A stretch of 64,000 bases of DNA from Duganella sp. 1411. Lineage in GTDB: Bacteria; Pseudomonadota; Gammaproteobacteria; Burkholderiales; Burkholderiaceae_D. Positions 53,583 to 63,365 of the stretch are shown one piece after another. Position 1 is the stretch's first letter. The number at the start of each line of letters is the position of its first letter. Under the pieces are notes generated by a model, which ran no database searches, had not been told where the DNA came from, and saw only the letters and a program-made list of their open reading frames with translations. Both the position numbers and the translations under genes were made by a program. The stretch lies in assembly GCF_017833525.1 (NCBI RefSeq), contig NZ_JAFICD010000001.1, positions 1,736,001-1,800,000 on the forward strand, read 5' to 3'.

Positions 53583-54920
53583 TCAGGCGGCCTGGCGGCG
53601 GGCGGCGGTGTTGGGGTTTTCCGGCACGTCCAGTCCCAGGTTGCCGCGCAGGGTGCTGTGCTGGTACTCCCGGCGGAACAACCCGCGCTGTTGCAGCACC
53701 GGCACCACCTCGGCGACAAAAGCGTCGAGCTGGCGCGGCAGCGATTCGAACAGTATAAAGCCGTCGGCGGCGCCGCCATCGAACCAGTTCTGAATCGCGT
53801 CCGCCACCTGCACACCGGTGCCGACGAACTCCTTGCGCGGGCTGGCGTAACGCAGCGCGGTCTCGCGCAGGGTCAGATTTTCTTCGCGGGCGACGCGGAT
53901 GATGCGCTCGGAGGCGCTGCGGTTGCTCTCGGCGCCGTATTGGGCGATATCCGGAAACGGCCCGTCGAGCGGATACTGCGTCAAGTCATGCTCGTTGAAG
54001 GAGCGCGCCAGCGCCACCAGCGCGTCCTCGATGCGCACCAGCGAGACCGCTTCCTGGTACAGGCGCCGCGCCTCCTCCTCGGTGCGGCCGACGATGGCGC
54101 GCAGCGCCGGCAACACCGCCAGTTTGGCGGCGGGCCGGCCGAAGGCGACGGCGCGCTTCTTGATGTCCGCATAGTAGGCCTGCGACGACTCGAAGGACGA
54201 TCCCTCAGTGAAAAAAGCCTCCGCGTGGCGCGCCGAAAAATTGCGGCCGTCCTCCGAGGCGCCGGCCTGGAAGATCACCGGCTGCCCTTGCGGCGAGCGG
54301 CTGATGTTCAGCGGCCCGCGCACCGAGAAGAACTCGCCCTGGTGGTGCAGCGTGTGCAGCTTGTCGGCATCGATGAATTGGCCGCTGGCCTTGTCGTGCA
54401 CCAGCGCGTCGTCCTCCCACGAATCCCACAGCCCCTGCACGGTCTGCAGATGCTCGGCGGCGATCCGGTAACGCACCTCGTGCGGCGGGTGCGTCGGCTT
54501 GCCGTAGTTTTCCGCGCTGCCCGACAGCCAGGACGTGACCACGTTCCAGCCGGCCCGGCCACGGCTGATGTGATCCAGCGATGCGAACTGGCGGGCGACC
54601 GTATATGGCTCGCTGTAGCTGACCGTCAGCGTGCCCACCAGGCCGATGTTCCTGGTGGCGGTGGCCAGCGCCGACAGGATGGTCAGCGGTTCGAAGCGGT
54701 TCAGGTAGTGCGGGCTGGATTTCTCGGTGATGTGGACGCTGTCCGCCACGAACAGGAAATCGAACTTGCCCTCCTCCGCCAGCTTGGCCTGGCGCAGGTA
54801 GAAATCGATATTGGTGCTAGCGGTCGGATCGGCGTCCGGATGGCGCCAGTCGCCCCAGCCGGGACCCACGCCGTGCAGGATGAAGCCGAGTTTGAGTTGA
54901 CGTTGTGCTGATGTAGTCAT
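53583..54920 (-). CDS. LLM-class flavin-dependent monooxygenase (NtaA/SnaA/DszA family)
   Basis: This 445-residue TIM-barrel protein uses reduced FMN from a separate reductase. It matches the NtaA/SnaA/DszA group, with [20 protein letters not shown] at the N-terminus, [33 protein letters not shown] and [20 protein letters not shown]. DszA oxidises dibenzothiophene sulfone, so C-S bond cleavage is a reasonable inference given the sulfur genes around it. No flavin reductase was found in the window. Confidence 0.9.
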   Translation of the reverse strand: MTTSAQRQLKLGFILHGVGPGWGDWRHPDADPTASTNIDFYLRQAKLAEEGKFDFLFVADSVHITEKSSPHYLNRFEPLTILSALATATRNIGLVGTLTVSYSEPYTVARQFASLDHISRGRAGWNVVTSWLSGSAENYGKPTHPPHEVRYRIAAEHLQTVQGLWDSWEDDALVHDKASGQFIDADKLHTLHHQGEFFSVRGPLNISRSPQGQPVIFQAGASEDGRNFSARHAEAFFTEGSSFESSQAYYADIKKRAVAFGRPAAKLAVLPALRAIVGRTEEEARRLYQEAVSLVRIEDALVALARSFNEHDLTQYPLDGPFPDIAQYGAESNRSASERIIRVAREENLTLRETALRYASPRKEFVGTGVQVADAIQNWFDGGAADGFILFESLPRQLDAFVAEVVPVLQQRGLFRREYQHSTLRGNLGLDVPENPNTAARRQAA

Positions 54921-54941
54921 TGCGATGCTCCTGAAATGTGA

Positions 54942-55940
54942 TTAGACCGGCCGGAAAAGTGTGGTGTCGACCAGCAGGCTGGCATCGACCCGGCGCGGGA
55001 ACAGCTTCGCTTCAAAAAATGTATCGGCCACCTGCTGCAGTTGCGTGACGATTTGCCCATCGACGGCGCGCAGTTGCGGGCGGTCGCGCTCGACCACCAG
55101 CTTGACCACGTCGGCCGGCAGGCCTGTCAGGCGCTGGAACACCTGGGCGTACTCCCTGGGATGGGCATTGGCCCAGGTGTTGGACAGCGCCAGGCGACGC
55201 AGCACGTCGGCCAGGGCCGCGCGCTTGCCGGGATCGGCCAGCGCGGCGTCCGACGCGGCGATCACGCCGATGCCCGAGTTGATGCCAACGCCGTCGCGCA
55301 GCACGCGCGCGCCGTGGATCTCGGCGTTGGCCTGGTAGGTGCCGAAGGTGGCCCAGGCTTCGATCTTCCCGCTCGAAAAGGCGACGGCGGCGTCGCTCGG
55401 CAGCAGAAAGCCGGTGGTGACGTCGTCCGGCTTGAGGCCCGCCTCGCGCAGCGCGCCAAACAGCAGATAGTGCGCGACGCTGCCACGCGCCGACGAGACG
55501 ATGACGTTGCGGCCTTTAAGATCGGCCACGGTCGTGATCGGGGAACCGGGCGGCACCAGGATCGCCACGCCGGTGGGCGACGACACGCTGGCCGCCACCA
55601 CCTTGACGCGCGCGCCCCCAGCCGCCGCGGCGAGGGCCGGCGTATCGGCCGCCATCGCGGTATCGACGTCGCCCGACACCACCGCCTCGAACAATGGCGC
55701 GGCGCCCTGGAAGCTGGCCCATTGGATCTTATATGGGACGTCATCGAGCACGCCGGCCGCTTCGGCTTTGGTGCGCAGCAGCTTGACCTGGTCTCCCAGC
55801 ACCACCGTCACCTTGGACAAGTCGACCGGCGCGGAGGTGTGCGCGCGAGCCTGCTCCGTAGGTTTGCCACACGCCCCGAGCATCGCGGCCGCCGGCAGCA
55901 TCGCCAGCAGACGGCGGACGCGGTTCGGATCAGAAGTCAT
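54942..55940 (-). CDS. ABC transporter substrate-binding lipoprotein (sulfonate/nitrate type)
   Basis: This 332-residue SsuA/TauA-like binding protein has a lipobox LGAC (about 21-24) and the NMT1/SsuA fold segments WASFQGAAPLFEAVVSGDVD and VADLKGRNVIVSSARGSVAHYLL. It delivers alkanesulfonate-like substrates to an ABC permease. The gene starts inside the last 11 bases of the TonB receptor gene, so the outer-membrane and periplasmic steps are translated together. No permease or ATPase gene is adjacent. Confidence 0.9.
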   Translation of the reverse strand: MTSDPNRVRRLLAMLPAAAMLGACGKPTEQARAHTSAPVDLSKVTVVLGDQVKLLRTKAEAAGVLDDVPYKIQWASFQGAAPLFEAVVSGDVDTAMAADTPALAAAAGGARVKVVAASVSSPTGVAILVPPGSPITTVADLKGRNVIVSSARGSVAHYLLFGALREAGLKPDDVTTGFLLPSDAAVAFSSGKIEAWATFGTYQANAEIHGARVLRDGVGINSGIGVIAASDAALADPGKRAALADVLRRLALSNTWANAHPREYAQVFQRLTGLPADVVKLVVERDRPQLRAVDGQIVTQLQQVADTFFEAKLFPRRVDASLLVDTTLFRPV

Positions 55941-58434
55941 AAGTCACCTTGCCATAATAATAGGCGCCGCTGGGCGCGAACGGCGCCGGGCCGTAGACGA
56001 ATCCACTGCTGCCGGAATTGGCGTCGCCGGGACCGTTCCTGTCCGGCCTTGTGTCGAACAGGTTGGCCGCGCCCAGTACCAGCTTGATGCGCTTCGTGAC
56101 GGCGTAGCTGACGTCGACGTCGGTCAGCCACTTGGCGCCGAAGTGGTAATCACGGGCGCGGTCGGCGGTGGTCTGCCAATCGTAGGAGTCGTAGCGAGTG
56201 GTTTGGACGTTGGCCTCGACGGGCCCGATGAACCAGCGCGCCGACAATATCAGCTTGGTCTTCGGCGTGGCCGTCAGATCGCCGATGCCGCCGCCGGCCG
56301 AATAGCCGAACCACACGGAGCTGCCGCCGGGGTTGGCGCCCAGCGCGGTGATCTCCGGCGGCGTGGCTTTGATACTGGTGATCGTGGTACGGTTCCAGTT
56401 GAGCGCCGCGCCCCAGCGCACTAGCCCATAGGCGCCATAGTCGCTGGTGACATCGGCCACCAGGTCCGCGCCGCGCGTGCGGGTATCGACGCCGTTGGCG
56501 AAGTACTGCACCCACTCGGTGCCGGTCAGTCCTCCGGCGACGAGCGTCGGCGCGAAGGCGGGGCCGAACATGTAGCCGGTGCGAATGACGCGGTCCTTGA
56601 CCTTGACCTGATAGCCATCCAGCGTGACGTTGACGTTATCGGCCGGCTTGAGCACCAGGCCGATGCCGAAGTTGACCGACTTTTCGGGATCGAGATCGCG
56701 CGCGCCGAACCTGCGGGCCAGCGCCGAATCGTTGCGTAACAGCTTGGACAGGCTCGGTTCCACCACGCCGGTGACGGGGTTGATATTGGTGCGGTTGTCG
56801 GTTTGCGAGTAGCCGGTTTGCGTCAGCGATGGCGCGCGGAAGCCGGAACCGACGGTTCCACGCACGGCGAACTTCGGCGAGAAGTCGTAGCGGCTATTGA
56901 TCTTGCCGCTGGCGGTGTTGCCGGCGCTGTCGTTGTAGTGCTCCGCGCGCACGGCGCCATCGACGAACAGGTTCTCCAACGGGTAGAAACCGATATCGTT
57001 ATAGATCGCCAGCACGGTGCGGCGGATGCTGGTCGCGTCGGCCGGCGACAGCGCCACGCCGGCTTGCGCGCCGACGGCCGCCGGTTTACCCACGTTGGGA
57101 TTGCCTTCCTGGTCGCCCGGTTTGAAGATGTAGCCGCCATTGACGTAACCGAGCGGATCGCCGGCGTAGGTGGTGAAGCGCTCCACGCGCTGCTCCAGGC
57201 CCCACGACCACTGCAAAGGCTTTTTGAAGCCGATATCGAACGCGCGCGTGAAGTCCTCGTTGGTGGTCCACTGCTCGAACTGATAGACGGCCAGGTTATC
57301 GAAACTGGTCGGCGAGGATGGTCCCAGCGAGGGATTGAGCGTCTGGTTGCTGTACTGGCGGGCGCGGTTCTTGCCATAGCCGGTGCTGACATCCCAGTTC
57401 CAGCCGCCCGCGCGGCCGCGCGCGCCGGCGTTCAACTGGAAGTCGAAAGCGCTCATGTTATTCAGCGCGAAATAGCCGTCCGGGTACACCTGCGCTATCG
57501 TCGCCAGCCCGTTCGGCCGGCGAAAGTTATTGCCCGCCACCGTGTTGCGGGTGCCGGCGGTGCCGAAGACGTACAGCGTAACGTCCTTGTTGAAGGGCTT
57601 CTCGGCGTTGAAGGCCAGGTCGTAGGCTTCGATGCCCGGATCGCCGTTATGTGCGCCGTCCCGGTTCCAGGTGGCGTTCTTCGGGTTCGACGCCGGCGAA
57701 TACGCGACCAGATTCGTCGACGGGAAGTTGTCCCACGATTGGCCGCGCTTGCGCAGCGCGGCGGCGATATGGACAAAGCCATCGTCGCCCAGCGCGAAGC
57801 CGACGTCGCCCTCCAGCTTCTTGTTGGACAGGTCGCCGTCGCCGTTTTTCAATTCGCCATAGCCGGCCGATATCTGGCCGCCGTGATTGCCCGTTTTAAG
57901 GATGACGTTGACCACACCGGCCACCGCGTCCGAGCCGTATTGCGCGGCCGCGCTGTCCTTGAGCACTTCGATATGGTCGATGGCGCTGAGCGGGATGGTA
58001 TCGAGATCGATCGCGTTGACGCCGCTGGTATCGCCGCCGCCGTTGGTCAGCAGCGCCGAATTGTGGCGGCGCTTGCCGTTGACCAGTACCAGCGTATACG
58101 CCGGCCCCAGACCACGGTTGCTGACCGGCCGCACCACGGAATTGACGCCGGCCTGGTTGGTGCCGAAGTTAAACGACGGCAGCAGGCGCGCCAGCGCCTC
58201 GGCCAGCTCCGCGCGGCCGGTGTGGATCAGCTGCTCGCCGCTGATGACGTCAATCGGCGCCGGGCTGTCCGCCACGGTGCGCGCCTCGCCGCGCACGCCG
58301 GTGGTGACCACCACGTCCTGCACCTGCCCCACGCTGGTCTGCCCCAGCGCGCCGGCCCCTCCCAGCAGGCCGGCCGCCAACAGCGCCAGGCGCAAAGCCT
58401 TCAGTTTTGGTTGATTATTCTTATAGTGCCGCAT
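55930..58434 (-). CDS. TonB-dependent receptor of the organosulfur operon
   Basis: This 834-residue outer-membrane receptor has a signal peptide (about 1-31, ending ALG-QTS). The plug domain (about 38-170) contains DVVVTTGVRGEARTVADSPA, ISGEQLIHTGRAELAEAL and IEVLKDSAAAQYGSDAVAG; the barrel ends in VTYDF with the terminal Phe. Flanked by two periplasmic binding proteins and a TonB-ExbB-ExbD set, it should import the operon's substrate, probably a bulky sulfonate, sulfone or sulfate ester that porins pass poorly. Confidence 0.93.
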   Translation of the reverse strand: MRHYKNNQPKLKALRLALLAAGLLGGAGALGQTSVGQVQDVVVTTGVRGEARTVADSPAPIDVISGEQLIHTGRAELAEALARLLPSFNFGTNQAGVNSVVRPVSNRGLGPAYTLVLVNGKRRHNSALLTNGGGDTSGVNAIDLDTIPLSAIDHIEVLKDSAAAQYGSDAVAGVVNVILKTGNHGGQISAGYGELKNGDGDLSNKKLEGDVGFALGDDGFVHIAAALRKRGQSWDNFPSTNLVAYSPASNPKNATWNRDGAHNGDPGIEAYDLAFNAEKPFNKDVTLYVFGTAGTRNTVAGNNFRRPNGLATIAQVYPDGYFALNNMSAFDFQLNAGARGRAGGWNWDVSTGYGKNRARQYSNQTLNPSLGPSSPTSFDNLAVYQFEQWTTNEDFTRAFDIGFKKPLQWSWGLEQRVERFTTYAGDPLGYVNGGYIFKPGDQEGNPNVGKPAAVGAQAGVALSPADATSIRRTVLAIYNDIGFYPLENLFVDGAVRAEHYNDSAGNTASGKINSRYDFSPKFAVRGTVGSGFRAPSLTQTGYSQTDNRTNINPVTGVVEPSLSKLLRNDSALARRFGARDLDPEKSVNFGIGLVLKPADNVNVTLDGYQVKVKDRVIRTGYMFGPAFAPTLVAGGLTGTEWVQYFANGVDTRTRGADLVADVTSDYGAYGLVRWGAALNWNRTTITSIKATPPEITALGANPGGSSVWFGYSAGGGIGDLTATPKTKLILSARWFIGPVEANVQTTRYDSYDWQTTADRARDYHFGAKWLTDVDVSYAVTKRIKLVLGAANLFDTRPDRNGPGDANSGSSGFVYGPAPFAPSGAYYYGKVTYDF

Positions 58435-58469
58435 GCGTTAATTCCCTCTATCGATATGTTTGTTTTTGA

Positions 58470-59483
58470 TCAGGCCAGATACTTCGCAAAGCTGCGGTCC
58501 CAGATTGGTTTGACGTCGACCCGGCGTGCCAGCAAGCCGGCATCGGCGAAGACATCGGCCACCTGCTGCTGCGACTTGATCGCCGCGTCGTCCACCGCCG
58601 CCAGCTTGTAGGGCTGGCTGCGCTGGGTCGCCTGGTTGAGGAAGAACTGCTGCGGTACGCCGGCGATTTGTCCGCTCTTGGCGGCCCAAGGTTTCGGATT
58701 GCGGTTGATCCAGTCGTAGACCTTGGCCACGCGCTGAAGATAGTCGCCGATGGCGGCATGCTTGAGCGGATCGGCGATCGCCTGCGGCGACGTGCTGATG
58801 ACGTAGTTACCAGACAGGTAGCCGTCGGCCGTGCGCAGCACGCGCGCCCCCTCCTGGCTTTTGGCCAGCTCCACCACCAGGCCGTAAATCACCCACGCAT
58901 CGAGCTGCCCGCTCTTGAACGCCGCGAAGGCGTCCTGCGGCGGCAGCGCCACCGGCTGGATGTCCTTGAATCCAAGGCCGTTTTCCTTCAGCAGCTGCAG
59001 CAGAAAGTAGTGCGAGGTGGTCGACCGCGCATAGCCGATGCGCTTACCCTTGAACTGGGCCGGATCGGTGATGGTCGAGTTTTTGGGCACCAGCACCACC
59101 TGGTTGTTGACGTCCCCGCGCAGCACGGCGATCACCTTCAGCGGCGCGCCGCTGGCGGCGGCGAAGATCGGCGGTATCTCGCTCATGCTGCCGAAGTCCA
59201 AAGAACCCGACGCCAGCGCCTCGACGATCAGGTTCCCGGCCGCGAATTCGGCCAGCGCCGTTTTGTAAGGGGCGCCCGCGACGCCCGCCTCGTTAAAATA
59301 ATATGAGTCGCCGCCCTTGTAGGTGCCGACCCGCAGCGTGGTGTCGCGCAACTGGGTCGCCGCCGCCCGAGTAGCATTGCTCCAGCCGCCCAGCAGCGCG
59401 GCCAGCCCGGCGCCGGCCCCCAATCGCGCGCTCCGGCGCAGGAACTGACGGCGAGTGTCGCCCTTCGAAGTGATCGAATCCAT
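58470..59483 (-). CDS. Tat-exported ABC substrate-binding protein (sulfonate type)
   Basis: This 337-residue second SsuA-family binding protein is different in sequence from the one at 54942. Its N-terminus has a twin-arginine signal (TRRQFLRRSARLGAGAG) followed by a hydrophobic region and ATRA-AAT. Segments AEFAAGNLIVEALASGSLDF and FKGKRIGYARSTTSHYFLLQ are typical of the family. It lies between ExbD and the TonB receptor. Tat rather than lipoprotein export separates it from its partner. Confidence 0.9.
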   Translation of the reverse strand: MDSITSKGDTRRQFLRRSARLGAGAGLAALLGGWSNATRAAATQLRDTTLRVGTYKGGDSYYFNEAGVAGAPYKTALAEFAAGNLIVEALASGSLDFGSMSEIPPIFAAASGAPLKVIAVLRGDVNNQVVLVPKNSTITDPAQFKGKRIGYARSTTSHYFLLQLLKENGLGFKDIQPVALPPQDAFAAFKSGQLDAWVIYGLVVELAKSQEGARVLRTADGYLSGNYVISTSPQAIADPLKHAAIGDYLQRVAKVYDWINRNPKPWAAKSGQIAGVPQQFFLNQATQRSQPYKLAAVDDAAIKSQQQVADVFADAGLLARRVDVKPIWDRSFAKYLA

Positions 59484-59507
59484 TTTTCCAGCCTCTGTAT
59501 TGTATGT

Positions 59508-59930
59508 TTAGGGTGTTGGCGCTTCCGAGACCAGCGCGATGCGGGCGTAGCCGGCGTCGTTCAGGGTTCCCATGGTCTTGACGATACGTCCGTAGGCCAG
59601 CGCCTGGTCGCCGCGCAGATGGATGCGGCGTTCCTTGTCGCCGGAGGCTTCCCGCGCCATCAGGGGCAGCAGCGTCTCCGGCGTGGCGGCGGTCTGGTTG
59701 ACGAACACCGTGCCGCTGGCGTCGATGCTGACGACGATGGGCGGCTTGGGCTCCTCCAGCGGCTTGGCGCTGGAAGTTGGCAGGTCGACCTTGACGCCCG
59801 CCGCCATCATCGGTGCCGCCACCATGAACACGATCAGCAGCACCAGCATGACATCGACCAGCGGCGTGACATTGATATCGCTGACCGGACCTGGACGGTG
59901 AGCCGGGCCGGAAGATAAACGGACACCCAT
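59508..59930 (-). CDS. exbD: ExbD/TolR-family energy transducer
   Basis: This 140-residue protein has one membrane helix (about 23-45) containing the conserved Asp of PLVDVMLVLLIVFMV, and a periplasmic domain. With ExbB it uses the proton gradient to energise TonB. The start at 59930 lies one base before the exbB stop codon (59932), so the genes are coupled. Confidence 0.93.
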   Translation of the reverse strand: MGVRLSSGPAHRPGPVSDINVTPLVDVMLVLLIVFMVAAPMMAAGVKVDLPTSSAKPLEEPKPPIVVSIDASGTVFVNQTAATPETLLPLMAREASGDKERRIHLRGDQALAYGRIVKTMGTLNDAGYARIALVSEAPTP

Positions 59931-59931
59931 C

Positions 59932-60729
59932 TCAGGCTCCCTGTGCCGCCAGCGGCGTGACGTTGCGTGCCGCGCGCCCGGGCTTGGGCGGCACGGTGTC
60001 GATGTTTTCCACCAGCGCCTCGCCGGCTTCCAGTTGACGCGACAACTGCACTTCCACCAGCCCGACCAGCGTGGACAGACGTGCGGCATAGCTGTTCAGA
60101 TCCCCGGATGCGCGGTTGTAGGCGACAACGGCGGGAATCGCCGCCACCAGGCCAAGCGCGGTGGCGAACAAGGCTTCGGCGATCCCCGGCGCCACTACGG
60201 CCAGGCTGGTGCTGTTACTGGCGGCGATGCCCTGGAACGCGTTCATGATGCCCCACACGGTGCCGAACAAGCCTACGAACGGCGCCACGGAACCGACGGT
60301 GGCCAGTATCGACAGGCCTTTCTGCAACTGCTCCACCTCGACGTTGCTGCCGATCTGGCCGACGCGGTTGATGCGTTCCTTCAGGCTGTCGCGCCCCGCC
60401 GCATCGACCTGCAAATGCTGGCGGTGGCTGGTGTGCCATTCGTCGACGATGGCGTGATAGATGCGGGCGAAAGGGTCCCCGGGGTTTTGCCTGAGTTCCT
60501 GCGCCAGCCGCGTCAGCGAGCGCTGGCCGGAGAGCGCGGCGGTCCAGGCGATGGCACTGCGGCGCAGACGCGAGAAACGCAGCAGCTTGTCGATGATGAC
60601 GCCCCAACTGGCGAGCGATGCCAGGACCAGCACCACCATAATGGATTTAACGATAAAGTCGGCCTGTTCGAACAACTGAAGCGGCGAAAGATGAGCAACA
60701 GACTGGGCGACAACTTGGGTAGCACTCAT
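59932..60729 (-). CDS. exbB: ExbB/TolQ-family proton channel subunit
   Basis: This 265-residue protein has three membrane segments; the last two lie around residues 130-200 (ILATVGSVAPFVGLFGTVWG and GIAEALFATALGLVAAIPAV), the family signature. AAGGAAA precedes the ATG. It lies between tonB and exbD in the same transcript, which supports an ExbB rather than TolQ assignment. Confidence 0.94.
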   Translation of the reverse strand: MSATQVVAQSVAHLSPLQLFEQADFIVKSIMVVLVLASLASWGVIIDKLLRFSRLRRSAIAWTAALSGQRSLTRLAQELRQNPGDPFARIYHAIVDEWHTSHRQHLQVDAAGRDSLKERINRVGQIGSNVEVEQLQKGLSILATVGSVAPFVGLFGTVWGIMNAFQGIAASNSTSLAVVAPGIAEALFATALGLVAAIPAVVAYNRASGDLNSYAARLSTLVGLVEVQLSRQLEAGEALVENIDTVPPKPGRAARNVTPLAAQGA

Positions 60730-60743
60730 GGCGGTTTCCTTGA

Positions 60744-61481
60744 CTAGTTAATTTTGAAGACGATGTTCCCGGCCAGCAGATACGAGCTGCCGCCCAGATC
60801 GGGCAACCGGGGGAATGGCGCCGCGCGCCGAATGGCGTCGCGCGCCGCCTCGTCCAGCGCTTCCACGCCGGACGACTGGATGTCGAAGGAAATCAGCGCG
60901 CCCTGCGAATTGAGCGTCAGGCGGTAGCCGACCTTGCCCTGCTGGCGGCGCATCTTCGCTTCGCGCGGATAATCGGTATTGCTGTTGATGCGTGCATAGA
61001 CCTGGTTCACGTAATCGGTCGGAATGCCTTCGGTGGCGATCTGCTTCGGCGCGGCCGCCACCGGCGCGGGGGCGGGTGGCTGTGCCGGTGCCGGTGCCAC
61101 CGGCGTCACCGGTCCGATGGGCGCGGCCTGCACCGGCGCCGCAGGCGGCGTATAGGTCTCCGCCTTGTCGGCCGAGGCATCCACCGTCTTCGGTGCCGGC
61201 ATGGGCTGCGCCACCGGTTTGGGCGGCGCCAGTTGCACCGGCTTTTCCTTCACCGGCTCGGGCTTCGGCGGCGCCAGTTCCCGCTTCGGCTCTGGCGGCA
61301 GGCGGATCAGTTCCACCACCGGCGGTGCCACAGGTGCCTTGACCACACCGCTGGAGAAGCTCCAGATGGCCAGCAGTGCCGCGCCATGCACCAGCATCGT
61401 GCCGGCCGCGCCGGGGCTGCGCAACCAGCCCGCGAAGGTGGCCTGGGAGGCGTCGTTCAATGACAACGTAGCGCTAGACAT
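60744..61481 (-). CDS. tonB: TonB-like energy transducer
   Basis: This 245-residue protein has an N-terminal anchor (MLVHGAALLAIWSFSSGV, about 28-45), a long Pro/Lys then Pro/Ala-rich spacer spanning the periplasm (about 55-160) and a C-terminal TonB domain with DYPREAKMRRQQGKVGYRL. The start at 61481 is preferred over a preceding GTG because CAGGAG is correctly spaced to it. It is probably dedicated to the receptor encoded at 55930. Confidence 0.92.
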   Translation of the reverse strand: MSSATLSLNDASQATFAGWLRSPGAAGTMLVHGAALLAIWSFSSGVVKAPVAPPVVELIRLPPEPKRELAPPKPEPVKEKPVQLAPPKPVAQPMPAPKTVDASADKAETYTPPAAPVQAAPIGPVTPVAPAPAQPPAPAPVAAAPKQIATEGIPTDYVNQVYARINSNTDYPREAKMRRQQGKVGYRLTLNSQGALISFDIQSSGVEALDEAARDAIRRAAPFPRLPDLGGSSYLLAGNIVFKIN

Positions 61482-61496
61482 CACGATTCTCCTGGA

Positions 61497-62366
61497 TTAA
61501 TCGAACAGATCCGGCTCTTCGCGCGTGATCACATCCCACAGCGGCTGAAAGCTGAACCAGCCGCCGGCGTCCGAGCCGATCTGGCTCGCCGTGTGCAGCG
61601 CCACTTCGTGCGGAATCGGCTTGGTCGGCCCGGCCGCCTCGGACAGCAGCTGCGCCTGGGCGGCGTTCTCGAAGGCGATGTAGCGCCATACCGCCGATTC
61701 CACCGACGCGCCGACCGTCAACAAGCCGTGGTTCTGCAGGATCACCGCCTTGCGCCGGCCCAGAGTGGCGGCGATGCGTTCGCCCTCGCTCGAATCGAGC
61801 ACCACGCCGCTGAAGTCCGAAAAGATCGCGTGGTCCTGGTAAAACGCGCACGAATCCTGGGTCAGTGGATCGAGCAGACGGCCCTGGGCCGCGAACGCCT
61901 TGCCATACAAGCCGTGCGAGTGGGCCGCGGCGATGACATCGGGCCGCGCCTTGTGCAGCTCCGAGTGGATGGCGAAGGCGGCGCGGTTAAGCAGCCCGTC
62001 CCCCTCCACCACCTTGCCGTCGTGGCTGACCAAGATCAGATCCGATACGCGAATATGGCCGAAGTAGACGCCCGCCGGGTTGACCCAGAAGTGGTCCGGG
62101 TATTCCGGATCGCGCGCGGTGATATGGCCGGCGCCGCCCATGTCGTAGCCATAGCGCGCGAACAGGCGGAAGGAAACCGCCAGCCTCTCCTTGCGGTACT
62201 GTCGCTGGCCTTCGATGGTCGGCGGTGGCGGCGGTTCTGCGAAAATGATGCTGCCGTTGGCGTCACGCGGCGCGGCGTAGATCGCCGGACGGGGAAGGCT
62301 CTTGCCAACCTGGCGCAGGTGGGGCCGCGACAACGGCGCCGAATAAAGCGGTGATGAGCTGCTCAT
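61497..62366 (-). CDS. class II aldolase/adducin family protein
   Basis: This 289-residue protein has the metal-ligand His in AAHSHGLYGKAF (HxH) and QNHGLLTVG, as in fuculose-phosphate aldolase relatives, and GAGHITARDPEYPDHFWVNP near the N-terminus. Many members are aldolases or decarboxylases of unknown substrate. AAGGAA precedes the ATG. Within the operon it may process the carbon skeleton left after sulfur removal; this is inference. Confidence 0.88.
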   Translation of the reverse strand: MSSSSPLYSAPLSRPHLRQVGKSLPRPAIYAAPRDANGSIIFAEPPPPPTIEGQRQYRKERLAVSFRLFARYGYDMGGAGHITARDPEYPDHFWVNPAGVYFGHIRVSDLILVSHDGKVVEGDGLLNRAAFAIHSELHKARPDVIAAAHSHGLYGKAFAAQGRLLDPLTQDSCAFYQDHAIFSDFSGVVLDSSEGERIAATLGRRKAVILQNHGLLTVGASVESAVWRYIAFENAAQAQLLSEAAGPTKPIPHEVALHTASQIGSDAGGWFSFQPLWDVITREEPDLFD

Positions 62367-62383
62367 GATTGTTCCTTGTAAGT

Positions 62384-63352
62384 TCAGTAGCCGCGCGCGG
62401 TGTCGACCACGTCGGTCAAAGGTTCGCCGCTGCGGAAGCGGTCCAGGTTCAGCACGAACTTGTCGATCAGCGCCGGCACGATCTGGTCGGTGCTGGGTGA
62501 AATATGCGGCGACAGACGCACGCGCGGATGACCGTAGAACGCATGCCCGGCCGGTAGCGGCTCCGGATCGGTCACGTCCAACGTCGCCAACGCCACCTTG
62601 CCTTCGTTGAGGGCATCGAGCAGCGCCTGGTGGTCGACCAGATTGCCGCGCGCGATATTAATCAAGTGCAGTCCTGGCTTGGCATGGGCCAGCGCGGCGC
62701 GGCTGATCGCGTGGCGCGTTTCGGCGGTGGACGGCGCCGCCAGCACCAGATGATCGGAGCGCGCCAGCAGCTGATCGAGCGAATCGACCCGTTCGACGCC
62801 AGCGATGCCGAAAGTAGCGTCGGAGCGGCGCAGCGCCACCACCTTGATGCCCAGTGCCAGCGCGCGCTGCGCCAGCGCCTGTCCGATCGAGCCAAAGCCG
62901 TAAAGGCCAAGCGTCGTCCCTTGCACCAGGCCTAGCGACAGCCGGCGCCAGTCGCTGGCCTGCTCCAGCCAAATTTCCGGAATACGCTTGGCGGCCGTGA
63001 AGATCGCCGCCAGCACGTATTCGGCGATGGCCACGGAGGCGGTGCCGCGCGCCGACGTGACCACCGGCCCCTGGAACAGCCAGTGCGGGTAGTAGTCGAT
63101 GCCGACGGAAGCCAACTGCACCCAGCGCACCGCGTCCCAGCCTTCCGGCGCGGGCGTCTGCAACAGCGTCTGGCCTTTCGGGGCGGGCAGCGCGAACAGG
63201 ACATCGGCGCCGCGCGGCAGTTCCGTCAACGGGCCAGGCGGCACATCGCGCACGGCCAGGCCGGTACGTTCGGCCAGCAGCGCGTTCACCTCGGGGGCGA
63301 ACTGGCTGGCGACGATGATGTCGCTCTTGTTTAGGCTGGTGGATAAACTCAT
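62384..63352 (-). CDS. D-2-hydroxyacid dehydrogenase
   Basis: This 322-residue NAD(P)-dependent enzyme has a Rossmann motif GLYGFGSIGQALAQRA (about 148-163), the catalytic Arg in NIARGNLVD, Glu in DVTDPEPLP and His in LSPHIS. It interconverts 2-oxo acids and D-2-hydroxy acids. It starts 13 bases after the LLM monooxygenase stop, and GGAG precedes the ATG. The substrate is unknown; a hydroxy acid derived from the operon's substrate is possible. Confidence 0.92.
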   Translation of the reverse strand: MSLSTSLNKSDIIVASQFAPEVNALLAERTGLAVRDVPPGPLTELPRGADVLFALPAPKGQTLLQTPAPEGWDAVRWVQLASVGIDYYPHWLFQGPVVTSARGTASVAIAEYVLAAIFTAAKRIPEIWLEQASDWRRLSLGLVQGTTLGLYGFGSIGQALAQRALALGIKVVALRRSDATFGIAGVERVDSLDQLLARSDHLVLAAPSTAETRHAISRAALAHAKPGLHLINIARGNLVDHQALLDALNEGKVALATLDVTDPEPLPAGHAFYGHPRVRLSPHISPSTDQIVPALIDKFVLNLDRFRSGEPLTDVVDTARGY

Positions 63353-63365
63353 CGACTGCTCCGTA

